Assembly: GCF_001907975.1 (NCBI RefSeq)
Contig: NZ_CP017834.1
Span: forward strand, 609,407-673,406
Length of the DNA stretch: 64,000 bases
Reading direction: 5' to 3'
DNA from: Silvanigrella aquatica
GTDB taxonomy: Bacteria > Bdellovibrionota_B > Oligoflexia > Silvanigrellales > Silvanigrellaceae
This document shows, in pieces, positions 55,806 through 64,000 of the stretch. The translations under genes were made by a program, and so were the position numbers. The notes beneath the pieces were generated by a model that saw only the letters and a list, made by a program, of their open reading frames with translations, was not told where the DNA came from and made no database searches. Positions within the stretch are counted from its first letter, which is position 1; every line of letters starts with the position of its first letter.

Positions 55806-58800
55806 ATGACCTTGCCAAAAATTCATAGTCAAAAGTGGTTGAGTGAAGTTGAGTTGCTTGATTCTGAAATAGAGCCTTCCGAGTCGCTCAAGCCTGCAAA
55901 CATAGAGAAATTTTTTGCGGGCTTAAGGGATTCTAAGGCCTGTTCAGGAGCTACGAGTGGAATATTGGATGAAATTTCGAAAGAACTCGAACACACCGTT
56001 CCATGGTTCTTGACACAAATGCCCCCTCTTTACCTTTGGTCCACATCCCAAAAAGCTATTATGGACGACATCTTAGAGATCGTATCTGGCAAGGTCTTAG
56101 GCGAAAATCAAATCGCAGAGCGCGTTGCGGCAACGACTCAGACTGTTACTTTCATCGCTCCAGGTGAGCATTCCACTGCTTCCGTTCGACTGGCTCCCGT
56201 TATTTCCGGTCATCATGCGAAAGTGGCACGGTTGTTCAATTCTTTAGATAAGAAAATTGGCCTTTGCGAAATTTATCAAGCTCCCTATAACAATAAAAAT
56301 GCTTGGAGCCATAATAAAGCCCAAGAAAAGTTAGAGCCACTTCGTAAGTTGCTCTCTCATAAGCCAAAAAAATCGGTGGATCTCTTTATCAATTCTTTGG
56401 ATAAAGATTATGTTGAAGTTGCAACTACAAAACAAATGGCACTTGCTTATGAAGCTATTAATTATTGCTTAGAAAATGAAAATACATTTGTTAACTTAAC
56501 AACAATTGTTGATGAGGAAACAAATGATGCTCGAGTTCGTGTTGATATTTGTTTAAAACACTTTCCTGTTACTGCAGCTATGGAAAATATAATTGGTATA
56601 TTTAATCGTTATAATTTCCAGGTACGCCGTGTCCTAGCTAATGAAGTATTACTGAATGACAATCAAAAATTTACAGTACTACATTTAATTTCAGCAAGTC
56701 CAACGGGTGAAGTTATTACCGATAATATGAAAGCATGGGGAAAAGTTTTAAAAAGTTTAAAAACATTATCCTATGTTGATCATGGTGATGAATTCTCAAG
56801 TCTTTTATTAGGTGAAAGCCCTTTTAGTCTTAACGAAACAAATCTTGTTCGTGCTATGGCTAATTGGGTTCATATTTTCTTAACGAAACAAAATCCTTAT
56901 TATTATTCTACAGATCGTGTTTCAAAAATAATTGCAAATAATCATGCTTATATGGATCTTTGTATCAAATATTTTAGAGCGCGTTTCGATCCACGTTATG
57001 ACGGAGATCGTAAAAAAGAGTCTGTAAGTTGTTTTGATCAAATTAAATTGATGTATGCAGAATTAAATGATGTTATTGAAAAAAATATTTTAAAAGAAGG
57101 ATTAAACTTTCTTTCTCATATTTTAAAAACAAATTATTTCTTAATTTCCAAAGGCGGTCTTACATTTAGAATTGACCCTAGTGTTTTGGATAAGCAGTAT
57201 TACCCAGAAACACCGTTCGGCATTTTTTATATGATTGGCCGTAACTTTAGAGCTTTTCAAGTGCGTTATCGTGATATTTCTCGTGGTGGTATGCGTGTTG
57301 TGTTGCCAAGAAATTCCGGTGATTATGAAAATGCTTTAGCAGGTGTTTTTGACGAAGTGAACGGTTTGGCTTCGGCGCAACAACTCAAAAATAAAGATAT
57401 CCCCGAAGGTGGTAGCAAATGCGTTATGGTGGTTCGTCCTGGTGGCGATAAAAATGAAGCCGTAAAAGCAGCAATTTCTGGATTATTAGACCTCATTGTA
57501 ACAGATCCTAAAACAGGCGCTTTGGCCGATGGCATTATCGATTATTATGGTAAAGATGAAATTATTTATTTGGGACCCGATGAAAATCTTACAGATGATC
57601 TCATTGTATGGATTATCGAGCATGCTTTGCATCGTAAATACAAATACGCATATGCGTTTATGTCATCTAAACCAGACTTTGGAATCAATCATAAAACCTA
57701 CGGTGTGACTTCCGAAGGTGTGAATGTTTATGTAGACAATGTGTTACGTTACCTTGGTTTGCAAAATTCTACCTTTAGAGTAAAAATGACCGGTGGTCCC
57801 GATGGGGATGTGGCGGGTAACGAATTAAATATTCTTTATCGTGAATATGGTGAACGGTGTCGTGTTGTTGCCATAGGAGATGGTTTTGGTGCCGCCTATG
57901 ATCCGCGCGGATTAAATTGGGTCGAACTGTTGCGCTTATATAAAGAGTCTAAGTCTATTGTTGAATTTGATCCCAAAAAACTCAGTGGTGATAGTAAGGC
58001 CTATGTTATTTCTGCAAATACAAAAGAAAATATGAAAATCAGGGACAGTCTCTACGCCACTGCCGAAGCAGAAATTTTTATTCCTGCAGGGGGACGTCCT
58101 TATACCGTAAAAGAAAGCAATTGGGACAGATATCTGATGCCCAATGGCAAACCAAGTTCTCTAGCTATTGTCGAAGGAGCCAATATCTTTTTTACGAAAG
58201 AGGCTCGTCAAAAAATAGTAGATAGTGGTGTTATCGTTATTAAAGATAGTTCCGCAAATAAAGCAGGGGTCAGTTGTTCTTCTTACGAAATCATTGCTTG
58301 TCTCACTATTATGCCTGAGGAATTTGCTGAAATCAAAGATATTTATGTTGGCCAAGTTCTTAATATAATTAGACGCAATGCCGATTTGGAAGCAAAATTA
58401 TTATTCCGTGAATGGCTCAAAAATAAAAATGAAACCGATCTGGTTAAATTAAGTTATGAAATTTCTACAGAAATTAACCAAGCAAAAGACATTTTACTTG
58501 ATAAATTAAATAAATTAAGTGATGCAGAACTTTCTGCAAGTAAATTTACTTTCGTGCTTTTAAAACATTGTCCAAATGTTCTTGTTGAAAAATATAAAGA
58601 TCGTATTCTCAATCTTCTTCCAAGAGCACATAAAATTGCAATTTTAAGCGCCCATATGGCAAGTCACGTGATTTATCGTGAAGGATTAAATTGGTTAGAG
58701 TCCATGCATCCTGATCAAATTTTTAAAGTGGCACTTGATTATATGGAAGTAGAACGTAACATTGAGAAGATGATTGCCGAGCTACAAGAAAGTTCTCTTT

Positions 58801-58871
58801 CATTTAAAGATGAAATAGTTGATGTCTTGAGAGCAGCGGGAGCAAAACATCTTGCTTCAAGCCGTATCTAG
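55806..58871 (+). CDS. gdh: NAD-dependent glutamate dehydrogenase, large (about 115 kDa) class
   Basis: 1021 residues. The N-terminal 400 or so are a regulatory region with an ACT-like part. The catalytic domain has YRDISRGGMRVVLPR, KNKDIPEGGSK with the catalytic Lys, and FRVKMTGGPDGDVAGNEL in the NAD domain. The class oxidises glutamate to 2-oxoglutarate and ammonia, so it mostly feeds amino acids into the TCA cycle. The length matches the L-GDH115 type, not the 180-kDa form. It is monocistronic, with an approximately 230-bp leader. The downstream AI-2E-type gene starts 53 bp later on the same strand. Confidence 0.88.
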   Translation: MTLPKIHSQKWLSEVELLDSEIEPSESLKPANIEKFFAGLRDSKACSGATSGILDEISKELEHTVPWFLTQMPPLYLWSTSQKAIMDDILEIVSGKVLGENQIAERVAATTQTVTFIAPGEHSTASVRLAPVISGHHAKVARLFNSLDKKIGLCEIYQAPYNNKNAWSHNKAQEKLEPLRKLLSHKPKKSVDLFINSLDKDYVEVATTKQMALAYEAINYCLENENTFVNLTTIVDEETNDARVRVDICLKHFPVTAAMENIIGIFNRYNFQVRRVLANEVLLNDNQKFTVLHLISASPTGEVITDNMKAWGKVLKSLKTLSYVDHGDEFSSLLLGESPFSLNETNLVRAMANWVHIFLTKQNPYYYSTDRVSKIIANNHAYMDLCIKYFRARFDPRYDGDRKKESVSCFDQIKLMYAELNDVIEKNILKEGLNFLSHILKTNYFLISKGGLTFRIDPSVLDKQYYPETPFGIFYMIGRNFRAFQVRYRDISRGGMRVVLPRNSGDYENALAGVFDEVNGLASAQQLKNKDIPEGGSKCVMVVRPGGDKNEAVKAAISGLLDLIVTDPKTGALADGIIDYYGKDEIIYLGPDENLTDDLIVWIIEHALHRKYKYAYAFMSSKPDFGINHKTYGVTSEGVNVYVDNVLRYLGLQNSTFRVKMTGGPDGDVAGNELNILYREYGERCRVVAIGDGFGAAYDPRGLNWVELLRLYKESKSIVEFDPKKLSGDSKAYVISANTKENMKIRDSLYATAEAEIFIPAGGRPYTVKESNWDRYLMPNGKPSSLAIVEGANIFFTKEARQKIVDSGVIVIKDSSANKAGVSCSSYEIIACLTIMPEEFAEIKDIYVGQVLNIIRRNADLEAKLLFREWLKNKNETDLVKLSYEISTEINQAKDILLDKLNKLSDAELSASKFTFVLLKHCPNVLVEKYKDRILNLLPRAHKIAILSAHMASHVIYREGLNWLESMHPDQIFKVALDYMEVERNIEKMIAELQESSLSFKDEIVDVLRAAGAKHLASSRI

Positions 58872-58924
58872 CATTGGGCTTAGATTAAGGAAACGCACGG
58901 CGACATTTCAATAGGGAGGTCTCT

Positions 58925-59995
58925 GTGCGTTCTTTTTTTACCAGAGAAACAGTTTTTTTTCTTTGCATAGTTCTTCTTTGTTTTTACGTTTTATATCCCT
59001 ATCTTCTACCTTTTATATTCGGAATTTCTTTAGCGTATTTATACGAACCACTTCATGAAAAAATTATGGTTTATTTCAAATTTAAAAAGTCTATATGGAA
59101 TTGGTTTGTTGCAGTATTCCTTGTTTTTATTACTTTAACTGCAATAATTGGGCCTATTCTTTCTTTAATTTCAACAGGTATTCAAGAGTTAGTTTCACTA
59201 TTAAATTTGCTAGATACTGAATTAAAAAATCCGATGTTTTTTAATGAGCTTTCTAAAAATATAAGTCTATTTTTAGATAAATTTTCTATTCATTATTCAG
59301 CAGAAGAAATTATCGTCAAAGGTACAGAAATGCTGAAAAAAATTGTTACCTTTGCTGCTTCAGGTGCGGGTACAGCATTGTCAGCAACTCCTGCCTTTAT
59401 AATTAAGATAACTGTTTTTCTTTTAACATGGGTATTTTTTCTGATTCATGGCAAAGATTATCGAAATTATTTATTACCAAAATTGCTTCCTTGGGACAAA
59501 GAAAGAGAAATGATTTCCAAAACAATTTCCTCAATTTTAAAAGCACTTATTGTTGCTAATGTTTTGGTTTCTTGTATTCAAGCTATTATTATCACCTCTG
59601 TTCTGGCCATGTTTGGAATTCCACGTTTTGCGCTTATGGGAATTATTGCTTTTTTTGCCTCATTTATTCCAGTTATAGGTACAGCGCCTGTTATGTTGGG
59701 TGCCGCTGCGTGGTGCTATTTTAATCAGGGGAGGTTAGGAGCTGCTATTGGAATTATTATTTGTGCGGCGCTCGTAAGTCTTGTTGATAATATTTTGCGA
59801 CCCTATTTCATGAAGGGGGGAGCCGATCTTAACTTTTTCTGGATATTTTTAGCTATCGTGGGCGGTATGTCTCAGTTTGGTGTTTCAGGAGCCGTTTTAG
59901 GACCTGTTTGTTTTGCTTTATTTGTTGCTGCTGTTAGAGCAAATGAAGAAATCCATCAGCCTGTTATTGAGCAAGAAGAAGCGCCAAATCCTTAG
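58925..59995 (+). CDS. AI-2E family (PerM/TqsA-like) membrane transporter
   Basis: 356 residues with about seven to eight membrane helices. The late segment FGIPRFALMGIIAFFASFIPVIGTAPVMLGAAAW is the family hallmark, followed by DNILRPYFMKGGADLNFFWIFLAIVGGMSQFGVSGAVLGP. Members export AI-2 or work as Na+/H+ antiporters; the role here cannot be told. GTG start with GGGAGG five bases upstream. It ends in a hairpin terminator. Confidence 0.85.
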   Translation: MRSFFTRETVFFLCIVLLCFYVLYPYLLPFIFGISLAYLYEPLHEKIMVYFKFKKSIWNWFVAVFLVFITLTAIIGPILSLISTGIQELVSLLNLLDTELKNPMFFNELSKNISLFLDKFSIHYSAEEIIVKGTEMLKKIVTFAASGAGTALSATPAFIIKITVFLLTWVFFLIHGKDYRNYLLPKLLPWDKEREMISKTISSILKALIVANVLVSCIQAIIITSVLAMFGIPRFALMGIIAFFASFIPVIGTAPVMLGAAAWCYFNQGRLGAAIGIIICAALVSLVDNILRPYFMKGGADLNFFWIFLAIVGGMSQFGVSGAVLGPVCFALFVAAVRANEEIHQPVIEQEEAPNP

Positions 59996-60071
59996 AATTT
60001 TAGAATATAACTCTCAAATTAATTCAAAAAACGATAAAAACTACTAAAAAACAGTTACTCTTTTGTCTCGA

Positions 60072-60125
60072 TTACGGTAAAGGGTTGGGGGGTAAAGACA
60101 ACTTTTTCGTTTTACCGTAACCTTT
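60072..60125 (+). terminator. Hairpin terminator after the AI-2E-family gene
   Basis: TTACGGTAAA (60072-60081) and TTTACCGTAA (60111-60120) form a perfect 10-bp stem with an unusually long 29-nt loop, followed by CCTTTTTG. Confidence 0.7.
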
Positions 60126-60143
60126 TTGTTTAATGGATATATA

Positions 60144-61610
60144 ATGTCATTAAAGGCAAAAAAAAATAAAATTTTGTTCAAAGATTCATCACATGCTTTG
60201 GAAGAAAATGATTCATCGCAGTATTATGGTGTCACTTTATTTGATATTGATGGTGACAACGAGCTTGAAATTTTAATAGCAAACGCTTCCGGTGGCAATA
60301 TTATTTATAAATATAATGAGCTAACTCAAACATTTAAAAATATAGCACCTGAAAATTTTAAAGCAGTAGATAAAAAAACTTTATGTTTATGTGTGGGTGA
60401 TTTTTTAGGTAACGGGTCACCTGCAATTTATATGCAGCATTCCGATACTTTTTCAGGAATGAAAACACAATACGATAATATTCTTGTGCGCGATTCAGAA
60501 CCAAATGAGAATATTTCCTTTCAAGATTATATCAAAAAAAATCCCGATATGAGCAATCCTTATGCAGGGCGCAGTGTTGCCGCTGTAGATTTTCGCGGTG
60601 AAGGGAAACACGGGTTTTATGTAGTCAATTATGATGCCCCAAGTTTATTTTATAATTTTAATTTAGAGAAAAATAAACTTGAAGAAATTTCCAAAGAGCT
60701 GGGTTTAAGACAATTTGCAGGTGGACGTAGCATTTTATCGCAATATATTATTAATAAAAAAGCAATTGATGTTTTTATTGGGAATGAGAACGATTCCAAT
60801 GCCCTATTTACACTTTCAAGAAATGGATTGTATAAAGAAGTGGCTTCTGATTTTGAATTAACTGATTACTTTAATGATTCAAGAGGAATTGCAATTGCTG
60901 ATTTTGATGGAAATGGATTGTCAGACATTGTGGTAGGAACATGGGAAGGTAAAAATTCTATTTTTATTCAAACCTCAGATGGTATTTTTGAAAATCTTTC
61001 CCCCCCTTTTTTTACAGAGCCACGCAGTATAAGAAGTGTGATTGTCGCTGATTTTGATAATGATGGTAAAGAAGAAGTTTTTATCAATACTTATAAAAAT
61101 CGAAATCGTATGTATCGTTATCTTGGAAATAGAGAATGGGAAGAACTGGATATTGGTTCTCTTTCTGGAAAAAACTTGTGTGGAACCGGTGCTGCTGTAG
61201 GCGATCTCACAGGAAATGGTTTTTTGGATATATTTATTACGGTTGATAATCAAACATCACAAGAAAATAAATTATTTTTAGGAGTTCCGAATAAAAATAA
61301 TTGGCTTCGTATCCAGCCTCTTACAAAAAATGGATTTCCTGCTTTAGGAGCTAAAGTAAGATTATATTTAAAAAATGGAAAATCCCAGACAAAATTTATA
61401 TGCTCGGGCAGTGGTTACTTATGTCAAATGGAACCTGTTGCTCATTTTGGTCTTGGCTTTAAAAAACCTAAGATTGAAAAAATTGAAATTACTTGGCCTG
61501 GAAATGGGATTGAGGATCCTCCCTATCGTGAGATATCAGGAGCTAATGTAAATTATGACACATTTATTCAAATACCATTTCCAAATCATTCAGAAAGTTC
61601 AAAGGAATGA
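60144..61610 (+). CDS. FG-GAP/VCBS repeat and ASPIC/UnbV (CRTAC-like) protein
   Basis: 488 residues. At least six FG-GAP-type repeats with calcium-binding D-x-D/N-x-D/N-G loops are seen, such as LFDIDGDNELEIL, IADFDGNGLSDIV, VADFDNDGKEEVF and VGDLTGNGFLDIF. The C-terminal ASPIC/UnbV domain has NNWLRIQPLT...GFPALGAKVRLY and IEITWPGNG. This is a beta-propeller of the CRTAC1 kind, usually secreted, yet the N-terminus (MSLKAKKNKILFKDSS) has no signal peptide. Its last bases overlap the next gene as ATGA, so the two are coupled. The ATG at 60144 is preferred to the upstream TTG. Confidence 0.85.
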   Translation: MSLKAKKNKILFKDSSHALEENDSSQYYGVTLFDIDGDNELEILIANASGGNIIYKYNELTQTFKNIAPENFKAVDKKTLCLCVGDFLGNGSPAIYMQHSDTFSGMKTQYDNILVRDSEPNENISFQDYIKKNPDMSNPYAGRSVAAVDFRGEGKHGFYVVNYDAPSLFYNFNLEKNKLEEISKELGLRQFAGGRSILSQYIINKKAIDVFIGNENDSNALFTLSRNGLYKEVASDFELTDYFNDSRGIAIADFDGNGLSDIVVGTWEGKNSIFIQTSDGIFENLSPPFFTEPRSIRSVIVADFDNDGKEEVFINTYKNRNRMYRYLGNREWEELDIGSLSGKNLCGTGAAVGDLTGNGFLDIFITVDNQTSQENKLFLGVPNKNNWLRIQPLTKNGFPALGAKVRLYLKNGKSQTKFICSGSGYLCQMEPVAHFGLGFKKPKIEKIEITWPGNGIEDPPYREISGANVNYDTFIQIPFPNHSESSKE

Positions 61611-62671
61611 ATTCAATAAATATTGAAAATAATATAATGAAATATCAACACAATAATGTTCAAATATCTTATCATGAATCATTAAATTATTGTTTGTCTA
61701 TTTTACCAAATGTATCACGCTCTTTTGCAATTGGAATTCAATTTTTGTCTGGCGAGTTACGTAAATCCGTTTTAGTCGGTTATTTATTATGCCGCATTAT
61801 CGATACTATTGAGGATGATAGGTATCTAGATTTAAATTTAAAGGAACAATATTTAAACAGATTTTTAAATTGTTTTGACGACATAAAAGAAACCTATACT
61901 TATTCTAAAGTATCCTCTGAGCTTCAAGGTGATCCCTATCATCTTGATCTTGTAAAAAATACCCATCGTGTTTTTGAAGTTTATACTTCCTTATCTAAAA
62001 ACACGCAAAATATTTTAAAAAACTGGGTTTCTGAAATGTCAAAAGGGATGTCTTTATTTGTAAATAGATATCCTAAAGGGATTCGTATAGTATCCTTAGA
62101 TGAATATAAAGAATATTGCTACTATGTAGCAGGTACTGTGGGGTATCTATTAACAGATTTGTGGAAAGAATATGGTTCTTTTATAAATGAAAACGTTTAT
62201 AATAAAATGCAAAAAAATTCTGTTATTTTTGGTGAGGCATTACAAACTGTAAATATTTTAAAAGATATTAAATGGGATGCACAAAATGAAAATTCAATTT
62301 ATATTCCTTTAAATATCCTAAAAAAATATGGTGTGAATCACGAATCCTTATTAAATATCAGCTCTCAGGAAAATGCAGAAAAAGCGGTTCGTGAAATTCT
62401 TATACTAGCACAGCAAGATTTACAAATTTCAGTTGATTATCTTAAATCTATTCCAAAAATGAATTTTAGAATTCGGTTTTTCTGTATATTCCCTCTTTTT
62501 CTTGCCTTTGCCACATTAAGAGAGCTCGATAAATCTCGTAGTATTCTTTCATCTGAAAAAGTCATTAAAGTTTCTCGATTGGAAGTGAAGAAAATAAAAA
62601 AATATTCATTATTTGCATCTTTAAGTAACAAATATCTTGATAGAGCTGTGACTAAGATTTTGAAATTTTAA
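61607..62671 (+). CDS. Squalene/phytoene synthase family prenyltransferase
   Basis: 354 residues. LPNVSRSFAIGIQFL, then CRIIDTIEDD (first Asp-rich motif, residues 66-71) and FGEALQTVNILKDIKWDAQN (second Asp-containing motif) with IYIPLNILKKYG match the trans-isoprenyl diphosphate head-to-head condensing enzymes. The product would be squalene, phytoene, dehydrosqualene or a related C30/C40 compound; sequence alone cannot decide. It is coupled to the CRTAC-like gene by ATGA overlap, with AAGGA directly upstream. No other isoprenoid gene is in the window. Confidence 0.88.
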   Translation: MNSINIENNIMKYQHNNVQISYHESLNYCLSILPNVSRSFAIGIQFLSGELRKSVLVGYLLCRIIDTIEDDRYLDLNLKEQYLNRFLNCFDDIKETYTYSKVSSELQGDPYHLDLVKNTHRVFEVYTSLSKNTQNILKNWVSEMSKGMSLFVNRYPKGIRIVSLDEYKEYCYYVAGTVGYLLTDLWKEYGSFINENVYNKMQKNSVIFGEALQTVNILKDIKWDAQNENSIYIPLNILKKYGVNHESLLNISSQENAEKAVREILILAQQDLQISVDYLKSIPKMNFRIRFFCIFPLFLAFATLRELDKSRSILSSEKVIKVSRLEVKKIKKYSLFASLSNKYLDRAVTKILKF

Positions 62672-62728
62672 TTAAACTTAAAATTTTTCAAAAATAGGTA
62701 AGCTATTCTTTTATAAAAAATCTACACT

Positions 62729-62756
62729 TGACTATATAAAAATTATAGGTATTCTT
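62729..62756 (+). promoter_or_regulatory. Promoter of the small secreted peptide gene
   Basis: TTGACT (62729-62734), a 16-base spacer, and TATTCT (62751-62756), about 90 bases before the ATG. Confidence 0.5.
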
Positions 62757-62849
62757 TTTCTATAGATGTTAAAAAATTTTTAGTAATAATTTTTTTATGG
62801 TAATTAACTTTTGTTTTTTATTATAAATATATAAGCATGGAGAGAGTTT

Positions 62850-63035
62850 ATGCTAAAGTCTTTAAAAGTTATTTCTTTAATTATATCAGTCATGTATTGT
62901 GGTTTAGGGCATGCAAATGGGCATCAGTATAAAAATATTATTACAAATTATGAAATAACCAGTATACATAAATCTATATGCAAATGCATTTCAGGTAGCA
63001 ACCCTAAAAAAAAATGTAAAGGAATAAATCTATAA
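62850..63035 (+). CDS. Small secreted Cys-rich peptide
   Basis: 61 residues. Residues 1 to about 22 (MLKSLKVISLIISVMYCGLGHA) form a signal peptide. The mature part is about 39 residues, with three Cys (ICKC...KKKC) and a basic C-terminal half. GGAGAG lies close to the ATG, a promoter upstream and a terminator hairpin downstream, which supports it being a real gene. It resembles no family known to me. A secreted effector, antimicrobial or signalling peptide is possible. Confidence 0.6.
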   Translation: MLKSLKVISLIISVMYCGLGHANGHQYKNIITNYEITSIHKSICKCISGSNPKKKCKGINL

Positions 63036-63059
63036 AATAAAAAATATGTAAAATGAATT

Positions 63060-63092
63060 AAATATCTATAAAATTAGATATTTGTTAAAATT
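63060..63092 (+). terminator. Hairpin after the small peptide gene
   Basis: AAATATCTA (63060-63068) and TAGATATTT (63075-63083) form a 9-bp stem; a modest T-rich tract follows. Confidence 0.55.
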
Positions 63093-63120
63093 TGACAATA
63101 TATCCTCCAAAAGCTATTAA
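63092..63120 (+). promoter_or_regulatory. Sigma-70 promoter of the beta-lactamase-like lipoprotein
   Basis: Consensus TTGACA, exactly 17 bases, then TATTAA. Leader about 70 nt; GGAGGAG lies just before the start codon. Confidence 0.75.
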
Positions 63121-63197
63121 CTATTTTGATATTTGAAATAGCAAATTTATTTATATTTTTAATTAAAAAAATAAATTTTAAATTTGGAGGAGCAAAA

Positions 63198-64000
63198 TTG
63201 ATTCCGAATTTACTTAAGTATTTAAAAAAAATATTTTGCATACAAATAATTTATTTCGTTTTTGGTTGTACCGATTCCTCTTCTAAGCAATCGCCTTCTA
63301 TAAAATTTAAACCAAAAGAAATATTTAGTATTCAAGCTCGCAATGAAAATTTAATTAAATTAAATACGAAAGAAGTGGGAATAACCGGTGTTCTCACGAC
63401 AGTACAATGTCCTAAATTCAATAAGGGTGAAGCCTTTACTTATTTTTCTGGTACTCAAAATCTTGAGGGTGCATTTGTCTCTGAAAAAAGTTTGTTTCAA
63501 ATGGGGACGAGTTCAAAGTTACTTTTGACTGTTATTGCCCTTCAACTTGAAGAAGAGGAGCGTTTAAGTTTAAATGATGAAATAAGTAAATTTTTACCTG
63601 ATATTTTTCCTAATTGGCAAAATATAACATTAAGGCAATTGTTAAATAATACAAGTGGGATTCCTCCCATAGAAATGAAAAAATATATTAATTCAATAAA
63701 TGATTTTAAAAAAGAATTTATAATTGAACATATATTAAAAATTCAACATGAAATGCCATTGAATTTTAAATCGGGCTTAAAATGGGAAAATTCCGATACA
63801 AATATTTTATTAACTTCCTATATTATTGAAAAAATTACGAGTCACAAAATAAAATTTGAAATTGAAAATAGAATTTTAAATCCTTTAAATTTAAGTCGTT
63901 TTTTTTACATTCATCATGTTCCAGATAATGAAATTCCAGCCCATGAAAAAAATAATATAATCCACGGCTATTTTTACTCAGAAGAAAATGGTTTTAAAAA
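63198..64000 (+). CDS. Serine beta-lactamase-like lipoprotein, partial, catalytic Ser and Tyr replaced
   Basis: Runs off the window; about 267 residues are visible from a TTG start preceded by GGAGGAG. Signal sequence ends YFVFGC, a good lipobox. The class C/PBP4-type fold is clear: FQMGTSSKLLLTVIALQLEEEERLSLNDEISKFLPD, ITLRQLLNNTSGIPP, and GLKWENSDTNILLTSYIIEKIT. The nucleophile of the SxxK motif is Thr (T-S-S-K, codon ACG), and the Tyr of the YxN motif is Trp (W-E-N). It may be a non-catalytic binding protein, or an unusual Thr-based hydrolase. The C-terminal KTG-like box lies beyond the window. Confidence 0.8.
   Translation, partial: MIPNLLKYLKKIFCIQIIYFVFGCTDSSSKQSPSIKFKPKEIFSIQARNENLIKLNTKEVGITGVLTTVQCPKFNKGEAFTYFSGTQNLEGAFVSEKSLFQMGTSSKLLLTVIALQLEEEERLSLNDEISKFLPDIFPNWQNITLRQLLNNTSGIPPIEMKKYINSINDFKKEFIIEHILKIQHEMPLNFKSGLKWENSDTNILLTSYIIEKITSHKIKFEIENRILNPLNLSRFFYIHHVPDNEIPAHEKNNIIHGYFYSEENGFK

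Noticed and set aside
60082-60110. G-quadruplex in the loop of the terminator
   Set aside because: Only GGG and GGGGGG runs are near; four separated runs are not present in a compact window.
1-64000. CRISPR array or prophage
   Set aside because: No regularly spaced repeats and no phage structural or integrase genes were seen apart from the two transposase loci.

Overview
The window is AT-rich (roughly one third G+C by eye) bacterial chromosome with mostly long intact genes, one tRNA and a probable 6S RNA. The gene set suggests a Gram-negative bacterium: two-subunit cytochrome bd, TldD/PmbA, lipoproteins with lipoboxes, periplasmic binding proteins, an outer-membrane-like protein ending in F, a soluble PAS chemoreceptor, and FadN/FadA-type beta-oxidation. 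Gene content and base composition fit the Bdellovibrionota/Oligoflexia, for example Silvanigrellales. That placement is an inference from general resemblance; there is no rRNA here to prove it.

Layout. 1-10.2 kb: the 3' part of a large helicase/nuclease-like protein whose active-site motifs are gone, an SdhA-type flavoprotein without sdhB or sdhC beside it, a GNAT acetyltransferase, an SDR fragment, a secreted PI-PLC-like enzyme, a DEAD-box-like protein that has lost its ATPase motifs, and secG. 10.3-19.4 kb is a decaying accessory zone. It holds a secreted GDSL lipase, a DDE transposase beside a beheaded gene, a gene broken by a stop and a frameshift, a nonsense-mutated umuC tail, and a lipoprotein subtilase split by an IS3-family element with a 3-bp target duplication. 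19.5-34.2 kb: fadA/fadN, an MHS-type transporter, an orphan MazF-like gene, dnaE, a DUF507 gene, an aminotransferase-rsmD-TPR lipoprotein cluster, a PAS chemoreceptor and a 6S RNA gene with a clear sigma-70 promoter.

34.3-48 kb: a PocR-domain sigma-54 activator, metallopeptidase-like proteins, tRNA-Leu(CAG), two solute-binding proteins, rph, a phosphofructokinase, a hybrid histidine kinase, and the tldD/pmbA pair. 48.1-64 kb: aspS, trmD-rimM with an unusual upstream partner, a HIT-Nudix fusion, cydAB behind a duplicated palindromic operator, a DUF5522 gene, a large NAD-glutamate dehydrogenase, an AI-2E-family permease, an FG-GAP/ASPIC protein translationally coupled to a squalene/phytoene-synthase-family enzyme, a small Cys-rich secreted peptide, and the start of a lipoprotein of the serine beta-lactamase fold whose catalytic Ser and Tyr are replaced.

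A recurring theme is protein folds kept while catalytic residues are lost: the SF1 helicase-nuclease, the DEAD-box protein, the beta-lactamase-like lipoprotein and probably the MazF-like protein. These, the 6S RNA, the cyd operator repeat and the CRTAC/squalene-synthase pair are the best leads. No CRISPR array, prophage or complete defence locus was seen.
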